Shown: positions 4,684 to 9,270 of the stretch, in pieces | How positions within the stretch are numbered: position 1 is the stretch's first letter | How the letters are laid out: each line of letters opens with the position of its first letter | Assembly (NCBI GenBank): GCA_002348045.1 | Contig: DDYO01000197.1 | Location: 1 to 9,270 of the forward strand | Reading direction: 5' to 3' | Source: Anaerolineales bacterium UBA2232 | GTDB taxonomy: Bacteria > Chloroflexota > Anaerolineae > UBA2200 | Length of the DNA: 9,270 nt | Translations under genes and position numbers: made by a program | The notes under the pieces: generated by a model | What the model was told of the DNA's origin: nothing | Database searches by the model: none | The model's input: only the letters and a program-made list of their open reading frames with translations

Positions 4684-7411
4684 CTCCGGACTTGCGTGCT
4701 TCTGACTTCTCCCGCTCGCTCTGCATATCGCACCGGCTGCGATAGGGGCAGGTCGGGCAGCCAGCGCAGAACGCCTTGAAGTCAGAGGTGGACTTCAACG
4801 GCAGCCTGAACAGGTCGGGAGACTCTTTTTCGAGCTGCCCCATCACATCAGAGATGAACTCGTCGGACAGCTCGTATGCCCGCAGGCCCTTACCGTACAT
4901 GTTGGTTCGGGCTGAGAGGTTGTTGGGGTCCTTGGCGTAGACCTGGCGAATCGTGCGGCCAATCCACTCCGGCTTCTCGATGGCCGACAGCGAGGTGGTG
5001 AATTCCTTGCCGTAGTTGTTGTCGACCATGCTCTGGGCTTCGAGCATGACCTGAGTCACGGTGACCCAGGTCTGCACCATGCCCGTGCGCTCGATGGAGC
5101 GCCGAACGATGCTGCGCACGGCTTCCGCCAGGATTTCTTCGGGGGAGTCAGGGTCCTTCTTGAGCTTGGACTGCTTGTCCAGTGCGCGCTCCAGGGACTG
5201 ACGTACCGCTTCGTCTCCCGACAAAGCAGCAATGACCCGCAGGGGTGCCGAGATTTCCTCCTGCCGGCTGCTCTTGTTGGGGAAGATGGCCTGATAGGAG
5301 GACTGGACGTCCTTGACGTTGGAGAACGCCCAGGTGTGCAGGTGGTTGCGCAGCTCATCGAGCTGGTCGGGGGTCATCGTCGTCTCATGGTCCAGCCGCA
5401 AGCCCTTGGGCATGTGCCGGGTCTGAACGGTCAACATGCGGGTGCCCAGGATGGCATCTGCCCCGCGGGTGTTGTTGATAACCTTGATGCCAAAGAAGTT
5501 GAACTGGCGAGGCGTCGCCTTGCCGTTCTTCATCTCCGTGACCAGCTTCATGGCCGTGCTCTTCTTGTAGGAGAGCTTCAAGGACTGCACGATGTCACCG
5601 AATGACGTGTCCTTGGAGTTGGCAATCTCTTCCAGGTCGTCGATGACGACCAGGCCACGGGTCGCATCGATGTGCCGCGCCAAGGTCGCCGCGCTGACCA
5701 CGCCGAGGACGTTCTTGCTGTTGGCGCCCATGGACTTCATGGCCAGGCCCAGCTCGGACTTGCCCGTGCCAGCAGCACCCGTCACTAGGATGAGGGGGAC
5801 AGCGTCAAACACCTGCTGGACGAAGGAGGCAGCAACCGCGCACGCCAGCATGGTGTAGTCGTCGGAATAGGGCAGCCACACAGACCCGCGGAGATGGTTG
5901 GTGATGCGTTTGAGCAGCGGACCAAGGGCGGGCGACTTACCCGAGCCATCTCGCCAGGCCTGGATGGACTCCCATGACCAGGTCAGGTTGGGGTTGGGCT
6001 CCGGCTCCACGGAAAGCAGGGTGCCATCGGGGTAGAGCCGGCGGATGATGTTGCTCTCGGGAGTGCCCTTGGGAGCAGGCATGCGGCGCACGTAGTGCTC
6101 GGTGCCGTCGGAGCGGATGACCACGGTCTCGTACTTCTCCAGCAGCTCACCGGTCTCGCGGTCTATATCGCGGCGCACGGTGCGGACAGCCTCGTAGAGA
6201 TGCCCGTTGTGGAACGCGCCCACGATAGAGACGGGATTGGCGGAAAACCGCCCCTCAGAGACCCCATCATCGTTGGCCTGGATAGGTGCCTCGACCTGCA
6301 GCGCCTCACCCTCCTCGAGCAGGCGGCGGAAGTCCTCGGCGGTATGGCCGGCAAGCACCCAGTCGTTCCAGTCTTTCACGCCAGGAGGAGTGACACGCAG
6401 CACGTCCCGGTCGGCCAGACGGGCCAAAGCCAGCGCATGCTCATCGCCGGCGCACTTGCCTGTCAGCGGGTCAGGGCGGTCGTTGTCGTGCCCTGCGAAC
6501 ACCTTCTCCCACCGAGACCAGAAGTCCATACCTTTCCACTCATCGGGCAAGCCTTGGCCCCCGTTGGTGGAACTGGCCAACGCCAGGCTGTCCTGGAGCT
6601 CCGTGCCCTCAAGCAGCTGGCTCAGCGCCCAGAGGTCTTTGAGGCCATCACAAATGAAAAGCCACGGCTTCTTGCGGCAGTCCCCAGAGTAGTAGGCACG
6701 CGCAGGCCCGGGCGACCAGGCCTTCTGCGGCTTGTCCCGGTTGTCCAGAGTGACCTTGGGGATGGCGTAGTTGACGTACTTCTTGTAGAACCCACCGTCA
6801 AAGCCCACCAGAGGTGCGGCCAGTGCATGGGCGTGAATCTGGATGCCGTCTTTGACATAAGGCTCAGAGAGGCCGAGCTTGAAGCGCTCAATGGTTGCAG
6901 GCAAGAAGCCGCGCACCTCAGTGAGGTAGTGCATGGCTGCCTTGTTTTCACGGAGGCGACGGCGTCCTTTGGCGTTGTGCTCCTCGTTCATCAGGCCCAG
7001 CTCTGGGCCGGCCGCAGGCCGAGGCGCTTGCTTGCTTACCGTATTAACGGTACGTACGGTTCTTACCTTATTCCGGCTGTCTTTGACATGCTGAGCCTCT
7101 TCGTGCGTGATGGCGCCAAGCGCCGCCAGGAAGTCGGCGTAGTGGGGGGCCTCTTCGCTTGTCGGAGAGTGGTGGGGGTGCATGCATCGGACCGCATGCA
7201 CATAGCCGTTGTCACCCTGGGACTCGGCCACCCCGCACTGGTAGTTGTCGGGGCCGTGGTTGCACCAAGGGCAGGTGGAGAGGTTCTTCCAGACCGCATT
7301 GCCTTTGGTTGAAGACCTGGTCTGGATGCCGAAGCGAGTGAAAAGACTGTCCGCCGGCTCCCGCAGCAGGGCGTAGACCTCATCGAGGCGTGTTCTGGAA
7401 AGCGTTGTCAC
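4679..7411 (-). CDS. Plasmid replication primase-helicase fusion (zinc finger, TOPRIM-like, P-loop ATPase)
   Basis: A 910-residue multidomain protein. An N-terminal zinc-finger-like region contains C47-x2-C50, C59 and C76 with HPHH at 78-81, like DnaG/gp4 primases. At about 250-350 is a TOPRIM-like segment: LFICDGLKDLWAL, VFAGHDNDRPD (D309, D311) and KDWND. The helicase-like ATPase follows: Walker A G545-AAGTGK-S552, Walker B VVIDDLEE (D591, D592), an N-containing sensor-like strand IKVINNTRG, and R658. The C-terminus carries C882-x2-C885-x2-C888-x5-C894. The combination suggests priming and unwinding in one protein, comparable in concept to phage P4 alpha or T7 gp4. No other replication initiator is present. 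The start is a GTG at 7409-7411 with AGGGGAGG six bases upstream; it overlaps the recombinase stop (GTGA), so translation is probably coupled. Residues 118-125 (RTVRTVNT) are encoded by 9-bp repeats. Exact family and initiator function are inferred. Confidence 0.88.
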   Translation of the reverse strand: MTTLSRTRLDEVYALLREPADSLFTRFGIQTRSSTKGNAVWKNLSTCPWCNHGPDNYQCGVAESQGDNGYVHAVRCMHPHHSPTSEEAPHYADFLAALGAITHEEAQHVKDSRNKVRTVRTVNTVSKQAPRPAAGPELGLMNEEHNAKGRRRLRENKAAMHYLTEVRGFLPATIERFKLGLSEPYVKDGIQIHAHALAAPLVGFDGGFYKKYVNYAIPKVTLDNRDKPQKAWSPGPARAYYSGDCRKKPWLFICDGLKDLWALSQLLEGTELQDSLALASSTNGGQGLPDEWKGMDFWSRWEKVFAGHDNDRPDPLTGKCAGDEHALALARLADRDVLRVTPPGVKDWNDWVLAGHTAEDFRRLLEEGEALQVEAPIQANDDGVSEGRFSANPVSIVGAFHNGHLYEAVRTVRRDIDRETGELLEKYETVVIRSDGTEHYVRRMPAPKGTPESNIIRRLYPDGTLLSVEPEPNPNLTWSWESIQAWRDGSGKSPALGPLLKRITNHLRGSVWLPYSDDYTMLACAVAASFVQQVFDAVPLILVTGAAGTGKSELGLAMKSMGANSKNVLGVVSAATLARHIDATRGLVVIDDLEEIANSKDTSFGDIVQSLKLSYKKSTAMKLVTEMKNGKATPRQFNFFGIKVINNTRGADAILGTRMLTVQTRHMPKGLRLDHETTMTPDQLDELRNHLHTWAFSNVKDVQSSYQAIFPNKSSRQEEISAPLRVIAALSGDEAVRQSLERALDKQSKLKKDPDSPEEILAEAVRSIVRRSIERTGMVQTWVTVTQVMLEAQSMVDNNYGKEFTTSLSAIEKPEWIGRTIRQVYAKDPNNLSARTNMYGKGLRAYELSDEFISDVMGQLEKESPDLFRLPLKSTSDFKAFCAGCPTCPYRSRCDMQSEREKSEARKSGG
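7036..7071. repeat. Four tandem 9-bp repeats inside the primase-helicase coding sequence
   Basis: TTACCGTAT (7036-7044), TAACGGTAC (7045-7053), GTACGGTTC (7054-7062), TTACCTTAT (7063-7071). The 9-bp period equals three codons, and the units are translated on the minus strand as the tripeptide series RTV, RTV, NTV (about residues 118-125). The match to the par-operon repeats suggests that DNA function, not protein, maintains the repeat. It lies in the linker between zinc-finger-like region and the rest of the protein. Confidence 0.6.
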
Positions 7412-7430
7412 CGGGCGCCTCCCCTGACAC
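7408..7430 (-). promoter_or_regulatory. GTGA stop/start overlap with strong ribosome binding site
   Basis: On the minus strand the recombinase stop TGA (7410-7408) is nested in the GTG start (7411-7409) of the primase-helicase, and AGGGGAGG stands six bases before that GTG. This is the standard arrangement for translational coupling and fixes the rare GTG start. Confidence 0.8.
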
Positions 7431-9270
7431 TGATGCTGTAGATGTCATCAAGCGCCTTGAACTCGTCGGCGTTGCGCACGTCACGGTAGACGCGCATCGC
7501 AATCTCCTCCGAGTCGTTCAGGATGGCCTTGACCTGGGTCGGTGTCCCGTGGCGTGCGACGGTGGTGGCCAGAAGCGTCCGGAAAAAGTGGGTGCCCAGA
7601 GACAGCCCCAGATAGGCTCGGCTGTACTTGTCGAGAATCGTATAGAGGGTGGTGCGCTTGAGCCGGGCTGCGTCAGGATGGTTGTCATAGCGCGCTGCAG
7701 TCGACGCACGCTGCTTGGCCACACAGGTAAAGACTGCATCGGTCTTATCGGAGCCCGGAATGAGTGAGCGGACCTCCAGCCAGTTGCGCATGTCCTGGTC
7801 GACCTGGGGAGGCAGGACACGGTACCGGTCTTCGGCATGGCCAAAGATGTGGTTCTTGAACTCGTGCGAGCCAATACTCACGGCCAAGCGGCCAGACTGC
7901 CGGTCGGTGATGAGGTGGCGGTCAACATCAAGCTCGTAGAGGTTCCTGGCGCGCAAGGGGTCAAACGTCAGCAACGAGATAAGCGCGACGTCTCGGGCAT
8001 GGCACGCAAGCCACACCGGTGCCGTCGCTGGAGGCTTGTCACGGCGCAGCTGAGCCAGCACGTCAAAAATAATCTGCATAGGGTTGTCAGCCCGCAGCAT
8101 CTCGGAGATGACCTCCTTGTTGCTTCGCTTGTTCTCGCCCGTCTTGTTGCGAGCCACGGTGGCTACCCCCAGGATTTCTTTGTGACGGGCCTGGAGCCAC
8201 GCATCCCACTTGTCAGGGGCAACGCCCGCCTCTTGGGCGAACTCGGGGTGCAGCCGCAGAAAGCTGTGCGGCTTGTTGACCAGGTTGTTCATGGCCACGA
8301 TGAAGTCCCGGCAGGAAGACGAGATGGTCTTCGCGGGCACCTTGGCAGAGGCCGGTAGCTTGCCAGCCTGCACCTTCTCGAAATGCTCAAACGCCGCCTT
8401 GTCAAAGGAGCGAAGTTCGCAATAGCGCACGTAGGCGTAGAGGTAGTCCCTGTTGACCAGCATCGTGAACTCGAGGTCTTCAACAGGGATGCCCAGGCCG
8501 AGGTCCAAACGCTCAGGCCAGGACAGAACAGCCTCTGGCTTGGTTGGCTTGGGGCGTGTCAGGAAGCCGAAGTAGGCGTAGACGCTCTGGAGCCGAATCT
8601 CCACGGTCTCGCTGCTGTTCCACCGATGGCGAGGCTCCAAAAAAATGACTTCTCCGTCGGGCAGGAAGTGCTCACCCTTTTGCTTGTGCTCGACCCAGGC
8701 CTTCAAGTCCGCCTGCAGCTTTTCAGGCATCAGCTCAGGCTTGAGGCGATTCTTGTGGTTTTTGACGACCGCCAGATACCGACGCCACGGCACATCTTTC
8801 GACAGGTCATGCACCTTGATGGGCTTGCGGTGCGCTCGGACGACCAGAGCATTCGGCGCAAAGCCCAGGTACTCTTCCAGGCGGTGGATGAGGGGCAGGC
8901 TGCTGTTGCGCTTTGGGGTGGTGTTGCCCAGGGCCCAGTGATATGCCGTCTCGCAAAGGTCCAGGCGCAGGTCGTGGGCCTTCTTGCCTTGGCGGACGAG
9001 GCCTACCTGTATGGCATCTGCAAATGAAGAGGGGAGGTCGCCTTCGTGCAGCAACCTCAAGTATTGGCCACGCACCTTTCTAAGCAGGGAGGCCATGTTC
9101 TGAGCGGACTTAGGCGAAAGCTTTTTGGCCACCTTTGCCTGAAACCTAGACAGACCAGAGTCAAAGTCAACCAGGAACTCGTCACCTACAAAGGCGTCGG
9201 GCTGAAGGCGCAGGTAGTCGAGCCAACGGGCCACCGCAAGGACAGCCCTTCCCATTTCTGCCGAATCCAG
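7408..9270 (-). CDS. Large tyrosine recombinase/integrase (5' end possibly outside window)
   Basis: From the ATG at 9253-9255 the product has 615 residues. Its last third is a tyrosine recombinase catalytic domain: R435 in LTFDPLRARNLYEL, K467 in SHEFKNH, H556-x2-R559 in GTHFFRTLLATT, and nucleophile Y590 in AMRVYRDV. The distance from H556 to Y590 is 34 residues, the same as in lambda Int. The usual histidine of the LGH motif is replaced (ILNDSEE). The long N-terminal part (about 400 residues) is far larger than an ordinary core-binding domain and has no motif I recognise. No ribosome binding site precedes the ATG and the frame stays open to the window edge (LDSAE before M), so the true start may be outside. 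The stop overlaps the start of the primase-helicase by 4 bp (GTGA), tying it to the replication operon. Possible roles: integration, multimer resolution, or replicon-specific recombination. Confidence 0.88.
   Translation of the reverse strand: MDSAEMGRAVLAVARWLDYLRLQPDAFVGDEFLVDFDSGLSRFQAKVAKKLSPKSAQNMASLLRKVRGQYLRLLHEGDLPSSFADAIQVGLVRQGKKAHDLRLDLCETAYHWALGNTTPKRNSSLPLIHRLEEYLGFAPNALVVRAHRKPIKVHDLSKDVPWRRYLAVVKNHKNRLKPELMPEKLQADLKAWVEHKQKGEHFLPDGEVIFLEPRHRWNSSETVEIRLQSVYAYFGFLTRPKPTKPEAVLSWPERLDLGLGIPVEDLEFTMLVNRDYLYAYVRYCELRSFDKAAFEHFEKVQAGKLPASAKVPAKTISSSCRDFIVAMNNLVNKPHSFLRLHPEFAQEAGVAPDKWDAWLQARHKEILGVATVARNKTGENKRSNKEVISEMLRADNPMQIIFDVLAQLRRDKPPATAPVWLACHARDVALISLLTFDPLRARNLYELDVDRHLITDRQSGRLAVSIGSHEFKNHIFGHAEDRYRVLPPQVDQDMRNWLEVRSLIPGSDKTDAVFTCVAKQRASTAARYDNHPDAARLKRTTLYTILDKYSRAYLGLSLGTHFFRTLLATTVARHGTPTQVKAILNDSEEIAMRVYRDVRNADEFKALDDIYSISVRGGAR

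Noticed and set aside
6095..7312. Long plus-strand open frame of 405 residues
   Set aside because: It is antisense to the primase-helicase, whose motifs (Walker A, Walker B, TOPRIM-like) prove the minus strand; the plus product has no recognisable domain and is a high-GC mirror frame.
8383..9027. Plus-strand open frame of 214 residues
   Set aside because: Antisense to the tyrosine recombinase with no domain of its own.
8800..9270. Attachment site near the recombinase gene
   Set aside because: I looked for tRNA-like or long direct-repeat sequences at both window ends and found none; the recombinase gene continues to the edge.

Overview
The window looks like a plasmid backbone, or a closely related integrative element, from a GC-rich betaproteobacterium, probably Burkholderiales or a Comamonadaceae-like host. 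The reasons are the high GC content, the KfrA-type coiled-coil protein, the small ParA with a ribbon-helix-helix partner, and an operator-like palindrome resembling IncP KorA/KorB sites. The taxonomic call is inference; no marker gene is present.

Layout from left to right. (1) At 1-231 (+) lies the 3' end of an HNH nuclease gene, closed by a stem-loop at 256-291 that probably also ends the opposing transcription unit. (2) At 329-1208 (-) lie two cargo genes: a small outer-membrane beta-barrel protein and, behind it, an unrecognised 104-residue protein. (3) At 1275-1421 an intergenic region holds many GTCTC/GAGAC half-sites and a rho-independent hairpin; it is a candidate res site for the serine resolvase at 1419-2033 (+). 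(4) kfrA (2022-2885, -) ends tail-to-tail with the resolvase, overlapping it by 12 bp. Its promoter carries six GTTAY pentamers. (5) At 2938-3160 a non-coding stretch holds four tandem 9-bp repeats, partial inverted copies and an 18-bp palindrome. (6) From 9270 down to 3161 on the minus strand runs one apparent gene series: a large tyrosine recombinase (5' end outside the window), a primase-helicase joined to it by a 4-bp GTGA stop/start overlap, parA, a ribbon-helix-helix protein, a 61-residue protein, and a strong terminator.

How the genes may work together. The primase-helicase (zinc-finger-like, TOPRIM-like and P-loop regions, C-terminal cysteine cluster) is the only replication protein visible and may drive replication. 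ParA and the ribbon-helix-helix protein form a type Ib-like partition pair. The serine resolvase and possibly the tyrosine recombinase would resolve multimers or move the element. KfrA probably represses its own promoter.

The most interesting signal is a 9-bp-periodic repeat family at three places in this gene series: inside the primase-helicase coding sequence, where it is translated as an RTV/RTV/NTV tripeptide repeat (7036-7071); in front of parA (4620-4664); and at the parA/ribbon-helix-helix junction (3917-3943). The copies at 3919-3938 and 7047-7066 agree at 18 of 20 bases. I infer a shared binding site that links replication and partition control.
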